64,000 nucleotides of DNA, from positions 248,001 through 312,000 of the forward strand of contig JAPYMA010000065.1 of assembly GCA_035041965.1 (NCBI GenBank), read 5' to 3'. The DNA is from Anisakis pegreffii. Lineage: Eukaryota; Nematoda; Chromadorea; Rhabditida; Anisakidae. Each line of letters begins with the position of its first letter. Positions within the stretch are counted from its first letter, which is position 1. The position numbers were made by a program, and so were the translations under genes. Shown one piece after another: positions 1 through 12,900 of this stretch. The notes beneath the pieces were generated by a model. The model was not told the origin of the DNA. It ran no database searches and saw only the letters and a program-made list of their open reading frames with translations.

Positions 1-192
1 TTGCAAAAACCTTTTTTTTGCCATGCACCGCACCTGAAAATTTGTTGCTGAATATTGCAATGAGCGCTTGGAAAATTTTGATCGCTAGCGATTCATAAGT
101 ATTCCACGGATCGTTATAATTTCGTATGAAGTGTTTCTGTTACTATAAAAAGTCGTTTCACTTCAACTCATGATGGTTGAGAAAAACACTAA

Positions 193-198
193 TTTATT
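193..198 (-). promoter_or_regulatory. Candidate polyadenylation signal of the ShKT gene
   Basis: A canonical AATAAA hexamer lies on the minus strand about 150 bases past the ShKT stop codon. This is a usual 3'UTR length for a nematode gene. Position only; no transcript evidence. Confidence 0.4.
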
Positions 199-346
199 TG
201 CTGTGCTTGCATGATGACTGTACTCGATGACAGAATTTCCGAGTCAACATTTTGATGTAAACATTTCACGCTGATTGAAGAAACGTGAGAAATTAATTCA
301 ATTTTTGACACTTTAACACTATCAAATAATTCCAGATTGAATCAAT

Positions 347-1944
347 CTAGCAGATCTCATACCTAGAATGGTCTGAACAACATTGGCCACAACTGAGCTG
401 ACAGTTTTCGCGCATATAAGTCTCTGTATTTGTATCGTTACATTTTGAGAGCACTGTTGAGCAATTCGGTATGTGATCCTTACACCATTCTGAAAGAAAA
501 AAAAAACAGAGACGTCTGTTGTTAGTGTGGAAAGCCACGAAAAACGTGGGAGTTGAAATTGGGGTAATTGCACAAGTATCTCACCTGGGGCTTTTGGACA
601 TCGATAGCATGTTGCGGGGCAAAGTTTTGTCATTGTTTCGTTAGTTTCTGGATTATTGCATGAATCCTTTAAGTTTTAAAAGTCATTTAAATTCGGTGAT
701 ATGATCAGTTCAAATTTAAATCAATCGTAATGAAGACGATCAATTGGATTAGCGAATACGACGGTTGGGAGAGACAATTACACGAATGCAACTGTTGTGG
801 CAGTGAAGCTTTTGTGGATTGTATGCGAGTCAAAAATGTTCATTTTTTTGGATTTGTACCGATTCTCTGCGACATTCTCAGGTTTTAACTTATGAGTGCT
901 TCAAATTGGGCGAGAAGAACGCTTAAACTGATCTGGTTCTCGGTGTGCACTGTATTATGCCAATAATCAGCAGAAAATGATGTCTGCTGTGAATGAAAGT
1001 GATCGATAATTGGCGTTGCGATCAATTGCAAATGGACAGCTCACCCTCATTGAGGAACAGAAATAAGCATTAGCAACATCATCACACTGGCCATTTTCAT
1101 ATCCGGGACATGTTCCACATATTTGCGGACAATTTTCGCGCATGAACGGCCCAGTTATTCGGTCGTTGCAATCACCTCCTATTGCCGCACATAATTCATT
1201 ACTAATGTTGCCCGTGCAGTTGAATGCTTCACACATCTTACATGTAACACGACAACTCTGCAATAGAACAAATTATAATGCAAATGATGAGTTCAGTCGA
1301 AGATCAGCAATTGAACTCAATTGAGTTATCTCATTCCACTCTTATCGCTACCTATTGCCAGGATGGAAAGAAATTTCCTCAGAAAAAAAGAACTGCAAAT
1401 GATTCCTTGTTGCATCGTTGCATTGTATTGCATCGCGTTGCAAGTTTTGGTCATTTCCGATGAAAACAACGCAACGATTGCATTTTATATTTCTTCTTAG
1501 TTCTTTAGACTATTATTGCCGTTTAGGTGAAACGAAAACGAAAAAGGCCTGACAGGTTTCACTGAAACTATATTGGATTAAAGCTAGCAAACATTTTTCT
1601 TCTGTTGTCTGAGAAGAGCACATGAATGTTAAGGGACAGATTCTTTGAGCTCTATTCTGCGGAACATTTTTATTGTATCCTGTATCTGGTTGATCATTTG
1701 ATTTTCTATACATTCTTGCCTCAAATCAAAGTGGCTGAATTCATTAGTGATGAATAAAATTTCTGGTTCAATTGTTTACCTTTGCAAGTTCCGTAAAAAC
1801 GTGACAGTTTGTAAGAGGCGTGAGTACATTAACACAATTTTCTTCTGCTGCCGAACCACATGTTTCAGGCGCAAAGACTGCTGTTGCGTCGCTTTTTTGA
1901 GCGTGAAAAAGTAGGCCAATAGATATCGCAAGGAACAGCTTCAT
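347..1944 (-). CDS. Secreted multi-ShKT (SXC) domain protein, spliced
   Basis: I read five exons on the minus strand: 1944-1780, about 1719-1550, 1257-1045, 666-585 and 489-347 (TAG stop). The first begins with ATG and a hydrophobic signal peptide (MKLFLAISIGLLFHA). Exons 3 to 5 join in frame (phases 0, 1) and give three six-cysteine ShKT domains. Each has the family spacing near its end, for example FMRENCPQICGTC, MTKLCPATCYRC and YMRENCQLSCGQC. ShKT domains are disulfide-rich modules common in secreted nematode proteins and venom-like potassium-channel blockers; here there is no evidence of channel activity. Exon 2 is less sure: its acceptor (TTTGAG) is weak, its donor is not clear, and its cysteines form only a degenerate ShKT unit ending in exon 3 (CRVTCKMC). 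The exact function is unknown; a surface-coat or secreted role is inferred. Confidence 0.8.
1886..1944 (-). other. Signal peptide of the ShKT protein
   Basis: The first about 20 codons from ATG at 1944 read as a short basic start (MK), a hydrophobic core (LFLAISIGLLF) and a small-residue region (SDATA) suitable for signal-peptidase cleavage. It supports ATG 1944 as the true start and secretion of the product. The cleavage position is inferred. Confidence 0.7.
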
Positions 1945-2652
1945 TTCTGATTTCGGAATTTCGGATGAAATTCTGTAAATACCAAATATTTTAAAAACGC
2001 ATTACCAAACGCATCGCACGAATGTACATCGACTAAGGGAGAGGGGATGACGAACGAAGAATACTTTGTCTTGGAACATACAATAATCCGAACTGTTATC
2101 AATCTCTCGAGAGAATTTTTCATAATGATTCAGTTGCTGTTGTCTTACTGTTAGTGAGGGAAATGGTTATGGCAAGAAGGAAACAGGTGCGAATGATGGA
2201 TTATTTTGGAGGCGAGTGGTTTTATCGTGAACCAGATTGTCAACAGTCATTCGGCAACATTCAACATGGGTCAAGTGCATGGGACGATACGCATTAGAGC
2301 AAACTGTATGCTTCCGAATGCTACAGAGTGTGGTGTGGAATTGTATACAACAAACAATGAAACTTCTGACTGCTATGGAGACCAGAAAGCTTAGCCATCC
2401 TGCAGTCATACGTTTTATGTTCCATTATCCACAGTTTCGCCAGCCGCACTACTTTTCGAGAAGTCCTGTAGTGGCGACGATTGACCCCATTAGAGCGAAG
2501 AAACGAATCCATAAACTAATATTATTCCAAACCTCTATCATATCAGGAAAGATATCATTTTTATACGACTCCTTATGTAGCTATCTCATCAGTGTTCTCG
2601 ATTACTTCTCTCCATGTTGCTTTATAACAGAACATAACAAAAACCAGCAAAG
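1945..2652. other. Upstream region of the ShKT gene, no gene seen
   Basis: AT-rich DNA that should include the ShKT promoter. Short open frames occur on both strands but none has a domain, a signal peptide or paired splice sites. I see no TATA box or spliced-leader acceptor that stands out. Confidence 0.4.
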
Positions 2653-2854
2653 ATGAATGGAAATCATGATACATCATCATGTGCAGCTGTTGAAAATAAA
2701 GAGACCGAGAGGGTGCTCAACGAAATCCTTCCGAATTTGGCATTCTGTAGCATAGGAGGTGTTTCAGAGGGATTGAAAAGAAGAATGCAGTACTTGAAGG
2801 ATGTTCCGATTGCAAATATGTGCTCATGGAGGATGCGATCATGCAGACTGGTGA
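2653..2854 (+). CDS. Candidate first exon of an unrecognised gene
   Basis: An ATG opens a frame of 67 codons, lysine- and glutamate-rich (including ERVLNEILPN and SEGLKRRMQYLKD), that runs into a good donor (CTG|GTGAGA) in phase 0. If the donor is not used, the frame stops at 2865. It looks more like coding sequence than its surroundings, but I recognise no family and could not find a following exon. It may be chance. Confidence 0.2.
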
Positions 2855-4754
2855 GAGTCTTTTGAATGAAGCTTTCACATGTGACTGCGACCGTAGTAAA
2901 CGAAGGAAACGACTGCAAGTGATGGATTCTGTCGGTGGTGAATGTTTTTATAGTGAACTGTTTCCTCACTAATCGCTTCATTTCATGACGTGGTTTGCTG
3001 GTGGCTTGAAACTCGGTTTGAACTGTTTGCTTAGAACAACGGCAAGTTTGTTTAGTAGACGCCTGATATGATCACGAAACTCAAACAAACGTATTAAGGG
3101 TGGTAGTTAATGCTTTATCAAGTGAATAATTTCGAAAGAAATACTGCGATTTGCAAGTTTTGTGATACTTGTTGGATGAGATGATTTCTCGAAGTTATCG
3201 CAAAAGCTCTCAGAAAATTATCGAACAGTTCCATTTTATTGATGATTCTACTCTTAACCTGCTATCAAAATTATTTATCGACAGTATTGGTAACGAAATG
3301 ATCGCTTGAAAAAGAGCAGATGCGCGTGGATGCACTTGTTCTTACGCAGATATTTTGCACACAGAAACAAATTTCTTGCAGAATAATTGAACAAACAATC
3401 GCAGAAATCACAAAATAAGCAGTATCACAATTATCAGTGTTATATGAACAGGTGAAACAAATACGGATGAAATCATGGGGTAGTACTTTAGTGGATATGG
3501 TTTTATGGCAATATCATGTAAGCTGGTGAAATAATCTATGGTAACGTGCATAATCTTTAGTGGAGAACAATGTTTCGTTCGCATTTTTATATATTTAACT
3601 CACTTCAATATTTTTATATATTCAAAAGCATACTATGTAAGTCAGATCAACGCTTCCTAAAGAATAGGTTGTGATCTCCGAGAATGTCGTGTACCAGTTA
3701 ATTTGCGAGGTACCAAAATATTTTTGCAACAGTGAAATTCTTTAAGCATATTACGATGTTTCATTAAGAACTATTCGTACATTTATTTCAAACTACATAA
3801 AGAATTTGCCATACTCATGGATCATTCCTTCATATTCTATGTCATGAAATTTCTCGATATCGTTGCTCTAGGTCGGAGAGATATTATTTCAGATAATATA
3901 CAAGGGAGGGGGGATGAGGAGTATGCAGGCATTACTCTGAGGGGAACAAGTGCATTCATATTCTGTTGAGTACTGTGTAAAACAAATCATATTACTGGCA
4001 TTATTGTGTAAAGCATGCTCTGAATTGCATAGATCTCTTGATTCAAACTGTTCACGTAAGCTAACGGTTGATTACATAAACATGCTTTATGACACGTTTC
4101 TATGTGGAATAAATTTGTAATAGGTCAACTTCAAATAAACACATGCACATACATACTGCCAGAATATTTCCGCAGATAGTGCAAAATGCGATGCGATTGT
4201 TTGAGATGATACTGCATTCAGTAGTCATTTTCAGAATGCTTTTACAATACAGTCAGTACGTTACTTGCCTGTACAAGCAGGTGTTCAAAGCGATTGAATG
4301 ATAATCATGCCAAGCAATCAGTCAAATAAACACAATGGTCTAATTTGCACTTATGCTTATGTGCATTACCTGACTCTATCAGAGAAGCAAAACGTATAAG
4401 CCATATTTCATTACAATCGCATTTTTACGATAATCATATTTATACTACCACAACATCCACGGTTTAATTATAGTTTTCATGGCTATCATCCGGCTTTTTA
4501 CAGTGCACGTAATCAGAATTTGAGTTACTCCAAATGAGAAAAAACATCATAATTTTAAGTCGTTTCGTTATGGTGTCTTTTATTATATCTCTTGTATATG
4601 AAAACTTGAGGTGGATATCCGTAAGAAACTAGTCCAGCAAATCACAAACTATCGTAAGTTGATCGATGAGAGTTTCCATCTAAGGATTTCAACGTTGAAG
4701 ATTTTGACAGCATTCCTATACAAAGTCCTTTACGTTTGATCTGCTATATTCGCT

Positions 4755-4958
4755 TCAAAACACTTTTATACGTATAATTGTGAAATTCCGCAAAATCCGG
4801 TCATGTGAACCCTCATTATATAACATCGAAGCTGTCCCAACTCCATCTACACCATACCAAAAATGGTTTATGATTTCTTTGAGTGACGCATTCAGATTAT
4901 TTGTTGAATTTCTTCTTGACATCTGTAGAGCACGAAACGTTTGTTGAGTACTCTTCAT
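4755..4958 (-). CDS. Candidate small ORF or exon, unrecognised
   Basis: An ATG-started frame of 67 codons to a TGA stop. It includes an internal acceptor-like tract (tgctctacag) directly before a second methionine (MSRRNSTNNLN). The residue mix is protein-like, but there is no known motif, and no clear partner exon on this strand apart from the weak candidate at 5200-5372. Confidence 0.2.
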   Translation of the reverse strand: MKSTQQTFRALQMSRRNSTNNLNASLKEIINHFWYGVDGVGTASMLYNEGSHDRILRNFTIIRIKVF

Positions 4959-5199
4959 CGCAAATAAGCCTTGATGTCCGTTTGCAAGCGTGTACGTTTA
5001 CAGCGAATATGCAACCTGCTCTATACTTCTGGCATTGTTAATTTGACAAAAACCGTAACGAATAGCGTCAATCTGACTGTTTATTTATCGTTAGATGTTT
5101 TTATGTGAACATATACATGAAGAAATACACTGGAATGAAGTTTATTTAACTTTTTTCAAAAAAAAATTTGTTTACAGAATTGAAAAGCACTTAAAATGA

Positions 5200-5372
5200 T
5201 TAGAGCAGATAAGGTTTCGCAGGGCTTAAACAGTAATGACAGAACGAGGAAATAAACATAAAACGATGGAGTAGTCTCCAAACTGGATACAATAAGTCTT
5301 CTCGTTTCGGGTCAGTGCACTGATCATTTATCTGACGATAAACACGACGCATATACAACAAATCACTAAAAG
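5200..5372 (-). CDS. Candidate terminal exon of an unrecognised gene
   Basis: After a good acceptor (attattcttccag) a frame of about 57 codons runs to a TAA. It is rich in Arg, Tyr, Leu and Cys, for example LLYMRRVYRQINDQC, then PVWRLLHRFMF. No upstream exon was identified and no family recognised, so this could be a gene remnant or a chance open frame. Confidence 0.2.
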
Positions 5373-5403
5373 CTCCTGGAAGAATAATCCATGAATGAAA
5401 CAA

Positions 5404-8400
5404 TTGTTAGTCACAATGTAAAATTGAACCAAACGATTCAATTTTCGCTAATCGCTCAACGAATACTGCAATCATGCTTGTACAGATTGTAGTTTACGGT
5501 AAGAACATGTATCCATCATTTGCTTGAAAAACGTTGCCACTTACCGAAAATGACATTTGAATTTCGAAAAAAAACTTAACTGAAATGAAATTAAAGAAAT
5601 GAACCTCTGAAAAGCTGGCTAGCCAAGCATCGAAATAATGCTGCTGACAACAATGCACGCATTAACTTGTGCTGATAATTTGTATATTCGTTGAGGGATA
5701 TTACGATTACATGTGAACAGAATGTAGATAAAAAACTTGTAGGGTGGAGGTGGGGGTGAAGACTGACTAAAAACGAGAACAAATCTAAATCCAGAATGAA
5801 TCAACGCCACCTATCAATATGCAACAACTATGAAAAAGCCCGTAACACAAGGACGCATCAAATAGTTTCGTACACACAAACCGACCGCAATTAGACCTGT
5901 TATAAAACTAGCATTTAATCAATCAATCGTCTACGACCTCATACTGAAAGGATCGAATTCCAGAGAGAAGTAATTCGTCTGTAACCATAGCATTCTTTCC
6001 CGAAACTCGTTGATAATGATGACTCCAACGAACAGTCCATCTAATCGTATTACCCCGAGGAATAAGCATCTGTTTGTGTGTAACGACTGAGACAGCAATG
6101 TCATAAACAACAACAAAAAAAATTCGATAATATCATCTGTACAAATCACCGGGATACATTCCTCATATAAAGTGTAAAAGTATAACTGAAAAGAAGATTA
6201 AAAAGTAACAACAGTACTAACGAGGTTATTCAATTCACTGACACTGAAATGCGTTAAGTGCGTAGGAGCGCTCTGAGAGGATTCTCTACTGAATGGACGA
6301 AAAATAGTTCGTCCAATTATTTCAAATTCCAATTATTCTAATGAAACTTGTGGATAGTACTATAAATTGGTCACAGCAAGAGGTAACTGAAAATACTAAT
6401 AGCGTGAGAGTTCCTTGACCTGTGCTGCTGCAGGAAATCATTTTGGAAGAACGTAGTTCAGTGCAGTTAAAAGATACAACTAGAGAATATCACACACATT
6501 AACATTAACCGTGACATCTGCGACAAATGATACAATGAACAACGAACGCATAGATGAGAGCTATTCACAATATGCAGAATTAATTGCTTACAGTTTATTC
6601 AGAATGTACATGGATTAATTGAAAGTGAGTAAAGTTGAAAACTAGCGATTCTACACACAGTAATAAGAAGAGATAAGATAAAGTAATGAGATAAGAATAA
6701 GAATGAATATTTCTAGCGATACAATGACCTGTATGAACGGTTAATTTTTCTAGGAAAAACCACATAATACCTGATCAGAATTTGTTTCGTGTCAACCAAA
6801 CAACCACAAAAAAAGTTTCACTCAGAATAACCTAACAAGCAGTTCGCTCACCAGGAACTGATTGTAGTGCTGAATGGCGCAAAGATACGCTGCAACAAAG
6901 TAATTTGTATAAATGTGTTCACACCTAGCATTGAAATATGCCTACGTTGGAGAGTATTCCAGACCTCCGGCGGATTATGTGACTGTTCCAATTCAGAAAC
7001 GTTGAACGCAAACACCCGAATAAAATTTGTACAAAACGAAAAGGTGAAGGGATAATAGAAACTATAAATGAGTATATGATTATACTACTTACATAAAGGC
7101 AGGCTCGTACCTAGCTTGAATATTGGGATGAACATGAAGAAAGAAGAAATTCAAGGAGGAGGAGGACAACGACGATGAAAAGAAGTGACGAGTTCCTTGA
7201 ATGATGGAGGAAGGTTCATTTGATATCACAATGTGGAGTTTGGACAATGAGATGAATAGTTTTTTCTCTTATTACTAACGGGATCAAATGACGGCAGTAA
7301 TTGCGACAATGACACCCTTCACCACATCCGATGCAAGTCTAGTCTGAAGATTTGTGTATTCAAAACATTTCTCCAAATTTCCCATATCGAATTCAAAAAA
7401 CCATTTTCATAAAGGTGAAGATTCGAGAAAATTGAGAACTTTTAGTTCCAAGTCAACTTTGTGCTCACTCTGAGAAGTCATTTGAACGAACGAAATGTCT
7501 CACACATGAAGAAATTTCAATTTGAAAAAAAAAACGAAGGAAAGAAGGTAAACCAGAGCACGAAACCGAATGGAATAGAACTGAACTATACATGAGGCAG
7601 CTAGAATATCACTTGTCAAGAAGAAATTTTATGTTGATGTTGAAAACAGCCACTCTCCAAACAATATTTTACGTTGATAAGCGCGCGAGTGCAACTTATA
7701 TAAAAAACCTAATTTTGCAATCATTCTATCCATGTTATCGCTCGTAACGTCAGCAAAACCAATCAGTCTTGCCTATCGAAAACTAATCTATTCAACTCCT
7801 AAACAATGGATGAGATTCTAGTTCTGTAACTAAGACACCTGACGAATCGGGGAATGTAAAAATTTACATCTTTGAGTTTTGCATTCAAATCAGTCGCCTT
7901 CGACTGGCATCCATCATCTCATCGTTCAGTCGGAAGAATGACTATGTTGATCACAGTCGAATAACATGTTTTCAGTACTGCTCAAAATGAAAAGAAACTT
8001 CGACAAGCCGCAATATTATCAGAGAGTAGCCTTATAACCGAATCGATCACATTTGCCCAGATATTTGTTAAAAACTCTAGAATTGAGGAATAAACAACGA
8101 AACCAGAAGAAAAGCGAAAACAAAGAGAAAAATCTATATGCGTGAAAACAAACATATCGCAATGATTGCTCGAAGAAAAATGTGAAAAAGGTGAAACAAA
8201 TGAATGAAAAAATGAACACTTATAAAGACTCGTCTACGAGCGACTTGGATTGGCCCAACGCAAAAACATCACCGAGGGTAAGGATAAACTGCAACAACAA
8301 CAACAACAACATCACGAAGACAGCTCAAAATTCAACCCAACAGAATTCTCTTCAATTGAATAACTCAAGCTAATAACTATTCACAAGGATTCTAATCGAA

Positions 8401-9199
8401 CAACGTAACTCATGCAAATGTCTTAATGTGAGTAAAAGGAACGATGCAAACGAATATCAGTGAAACATCGATAATGACAATCTTATTCGCAGAAAAGATC
8501 ATGATGATAAAAGGGTTTTATATATATATGGAGAGAGTAAACAACACTGAACGGTCACCGGATGGAATCACTAATAACAACGGAACGAAGAATCGATAAA
8601 CGTGTAATCAAACAATTCAACTGAAAAAAATAAGCAAAAAACTCGCATCACAACGTACGATCATCTGAAGGCCAACGAGAGTTCAGAAAGAATTTCTGAT
8701 GAATAAAATTTCAATCAAAAAAACAATAAAAAATAATTTCAATGAAAGAAAACAGATGAAGCGCTTCGAAATGCGCAACAACTCTGTTCTGACACTAGGC
8801 CAATAGAAGCAAATGAAGACTCGAGAGGTAATCATCGAAAAATGCCTCTCGATATCGAGTAGAAAGAAGAACAAAACAACATGAATAACACCACTTGTAC
8901 ATTAATTAGTGGCAGGTGGTGTAGATATATTCATAAAGAATATATAAAAGACACATTTCAGTGCAATCCAACCAAGCAACACCTTTGCACTCAGCTAACT
9001 GTCGCAGTCTCCTGAAAACAATTTGCTCATATTATTAATAATCCTAAAACCGATAAACATGCTTCAATGATGTGCATAGCAAACACCAATCGGTTGTATG
9101 CTTAACCGGAATACGATACCGATTTTCTTTTGTTCACTACAGAATCCACAGAATTTCACGACAGCATTGGCGTTAACAACAAAAACAGGCTGGCAGTCA
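5404..9199. other. Non-coding stretch downstream of BCL11
   Basis: AT-rich sequence with many short A or T runs. I see no supported exon. Part of it is expected to be the BCL11 3'UTR: a minus-strand AATAAA occurs at 6594-6599, about 2.6 kb past the stop codon, but no nearer AATAAA was noticed, so the transcript end is unknown. Confidence 0.4.
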
Positions 9200-9961
9200 C
9201 TAGAATAATATGATCTGAGAGACTGGCACGAAATAAGCAAAGTTGACCTTTTTGGTTTCTTGCTGCAGTTCAGACGCTTCAGTCTCTTCCATTTCATCGT
9301 CATCACCGTTGAATTCCTCCTTGTTATTGTTCGCTGTGGAACCACCACTAGGTAAAGCTGAATTGCCGCCACTTGAAGACGACGAATTTACATTCATTGC
9401 CTATAACTGGGTACGATTATAAGCCAGACAGACAGACAGCAGTAATAATTGCTTATAAATTTCCGCAAAAAATGCCCAGCGAAATCACCAGCCCTCTGAA
9501 ATTCAACAACAAGTGAAGCGAACATAGACGTAACCAAGGGAAGCGCAAGGGAATAGCGCGATTGCCCACCCTTCCCCCTCCCGCTCCCGAGTGGAAAAAA
9601 TCCCAACTACACCGCTAGAAGCGAACATAATTTTGCACCTCTCAGAATAAAATAATAACGAGTTTTTACTCTCAATGAGCTTTAAACAACTTCAAAAGTT
9701 ATCTGATACTAGCGATTTCAACTGTTCGAACCAGAGCGCGGCCATCAGAATATCACTGATCACACAACATTGATGATGACTGCGCAGATCTGTAATTTCA
9801 TCTGTAAGTGACCCAGTTGCCCACCTGTAACCAGTTGAGAACAATTTGATTGCTTTGACTGACGCCTGCAGGTAATTGAGAGTTGTTCAACGAAACATTG
9901 GATAAGGCCAGAAGTGTATTCGCATCGGCCAAACTCGACGTTGTCGGTTTTGATGTCGTTT
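9200..9961 (-). CDS. BCL11: BCL11 C-terminal exons (9961-9825 and 9400-9200)
   Basis: Exon 9961-9825 follows the last finger, is Ser/Asn-rich and ends NQIVLNWLQ. The final exon enters in phase 0 after acceptor agttatag and reads [14 protein letters not shown], then an acidic block ([14 protein letters not shown]) and a hydrophobic end, [13 protein letters not shown], before the stop. Vertebrate BCL11 proteins also carry little after finger six, so this tail is lineage-specific. Confidence 0.75.
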
Positions 9962-12900
9962 CTGTAAATCGAATCAATAAAGCAGCTCGTTAGAGTAATC
10001 GTAATGATTTTGATGGCGAATCAGCACAAAAATTCAATCAATCATTGCATTCTAACAATGTCAGTTACTGACTGAAGGGATACAACTGAAAAGTGATCTA
10101 CCATTGGCATTATCCGAAGCGATTGGTGAGCTCTGTTGACTGGTCGTAAGATGTTTTATATTTGCAGCCACAACGCATTTACGCATATGCTTTTCCAGTG
10201 TTGAATGCACTGAGAATGGCATATGGCAGATGTAGCAATGATAGGTCTCCTTAAAGAACAATACTTTATTCCAATCTCATTTTCATCGGTGTTCACATTT
10301 TTTCGATGGATGTTAGTCAGAGCGCTTTACATCAATTCCGCACAGAAATCACATTAAAGTTTTGAAATTATTCAGGATTGCTGGTTTTTTGTTCAGCTTT
10401 CAAGTAATAAATTGACACTAAAAGAAGTGAATCGCTATTGAGATAACTCCCAGGAATAATTGCTCAGTCTATGACAGTCTGTGACATCAACAAATCAATC
10501 GTGGTGTGTATACAGCTCATGGATATGATAGTTGTTTGATCAAAATTTTCGAAGATAAACTGTTGAATGCCGAAGAAATATTCGATACCTTCCCCTGCTG
10601 TCCATGTGTACGCATGTGCCGTGTCAGTTTACTGCTTTGTGCACACGCATAGGGGCACAATCGGCATTTGTACGGCTTTTCACCAGTATGACTTCGAAGA
10701 TGCACGATCAAATTCGAACGATTTGTGAACACCTTAACGAATGCCTTTTAGTACTTCTCTAATCAAAACATTTCATATACGGATTGATCGCTCGTACTTG
10801 AATTTAATTACCTCACTACATCAATTACATGTTTCAGTCACTAGAAATTACAGATTTGATTTCTCAAACAACTACAAACAAATGCTAGGGAAGGAGAATT
10901 ACTGAGCGGAAGCCATCATTGTGCTTCATTTTAGCGCACAGCGTTTTGTTTCCATTTGAACGTGTTGATGCATAAATCAGTTTACATGAAAACAAAAAAA
11001 GCGACCGTATTTATTTGTTACTTACATAAAAACAAACAACATTATCCCCCCACAACAAACAAAGATACATCAAAAAGGACAACTAACGTGACTACTGACT
11101 GGCTATCTAATGCACTCGTTTGTATGAAGTATCATTATTTATTCATTATTCATCAAAATGTTATTCTGATATGCATTCATTACCTTACCGCCTAACTGAA
11201 TATGTTAATGTGTCTTCTGGCCATATCAAAAAGTACATCTGAATCTATCGATCTCATTATGCGACGACGATCCAATGAGATAGATAGAGTATAAATGTGC
11301 CTTTGTTCTTAAGCGCAAAGCGATATCGCCTCTTTGTACAGCAAATGACTACTCCGTTTCACTATGATTAACTATCGAACCGTTAAGAAATATTACTTTT
11401 ATGGGAAACCACACTACCGAATGCACATAAAAGACAATTTGATCGCTACTCACTTTCATGAGATTTACCGCGCAAAATCAAACGACCATTTTGATGTGAC
11501 GAATATATTTAATAAGTTCAGAATTAGTCGTTGGCTGGTGATATGTATGAAATTATAAAAGGAATTGGTAGAGTAATGAGATGCTCAGTGAATAATGTGA
11601 ATATTAGTAACTGATTAATTCACCTTACAACAGAAAGTACATCGATCCTTCTTGGCGTTCACGTCCCTTCGAGCCGCTGGTTCGGCGAACGACAGATCGT
11701 CATCGTCAACAACGTTCAGTTGAGTCGATTTTGCGTCCTCATTGCTGAATTTTCACACAAATCACACACACACACTTTCTCTCGTTTAGCCATGAGAGCA
11801 ACAAAATGAAACATGATCAGAATCGCTAATGAATTTTATTCCGTTGAATATGCGAAATTTCGGCATCTGCTAGCAATTGACGTAAGAATCGAGATATTAA
11901 TGATGTTTACGATGTTGCGGAAACGGAAATTCGAAAAAAGTAACTGATGATGCGATAGCCCGCAAAAAAAATTTTCTTCCTGATTATACGCTAAACAGCT
12001 GTTGTTTTTTCGTACACTCGCAATTTTTCATACAATTTTTTCATACACTGACGATTTCCGATGTGTTTTCATTGAAGCATTCACAAAAAAATTCGAAGGG
12101 AGGACTGATAACTATTCAATTAATTGTTTATGATGTGATGAAATTATTGATACTGAGGACTGATATTCCAGGATTTCTAGAAAACTGACTTCAATCTAAT
12201 CAGTTACCTATTATCATCTGTGGGCTGTGTCTCCATCTTAGCCACTTTACACTGCGGAGCTGCTGTTGCCAGGCTAGCACCTAGCGAGGATGTAGAAGAA
12301 ACATCCGCTGGATTAGTCACCGTGTTCTTGTCGTTACCTGCGGTACCATTGGTCGCTGATCTCCGTCGACTCGTTGTGACCGATGAAGAGCTATTAACCG
12401 CACTCCATACGGAAGATTTGGCTGCTGCAGCTGCAGCTGCTGTGTCCGTACTAATAGCGGTTGAAGCTTGAGAGGATACGGCCGGATCGCCTTTTATTAC
12501 ACCGGCGGCGAACTGATTAGATGCCGACGATAGTTGACTTAACGAAGCTGTACCCTCGGGACTATAAGACAAAGAAATAATCCTATAGATGAAACGTTCT
12601 TCAACAATCATACATTGACGCTTCTATATTTCAAAAGCTGAGGGACCCAAGATTATCCCAGATTATTCCAAAAACGATCCCGGCTAATGAAAAACAGTTA
12701 GGATTTTTCAAACCCGACTGAACCGGTCGTTTCTCCTTATATACATATAACGCTCTTAATTTAAACCACACAAACACCAAAAAAGACCCGGTGTTGCTTA
12801 CTCTGATGTATGTGTTAAACGAATATTTTTATTGTTAAATGAACGGACACACATTAAACATCACGAATTCGCTATCTGCAAAAAAAGTGATTTTAGTTAT

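Noticed and set aside
4461..4475. Partial match to the nematode spliced leader 1 (ggtttaatta)
   Set aside because: Only ten bases match; the rest of SL1 and an Sm site are absent.
12220..12471. 83-codon plus-strand frame with an alanine run
   Set aside because: Shadow of the Ala/Ser-rich BCL11 exon on the minus strand; no independent support.
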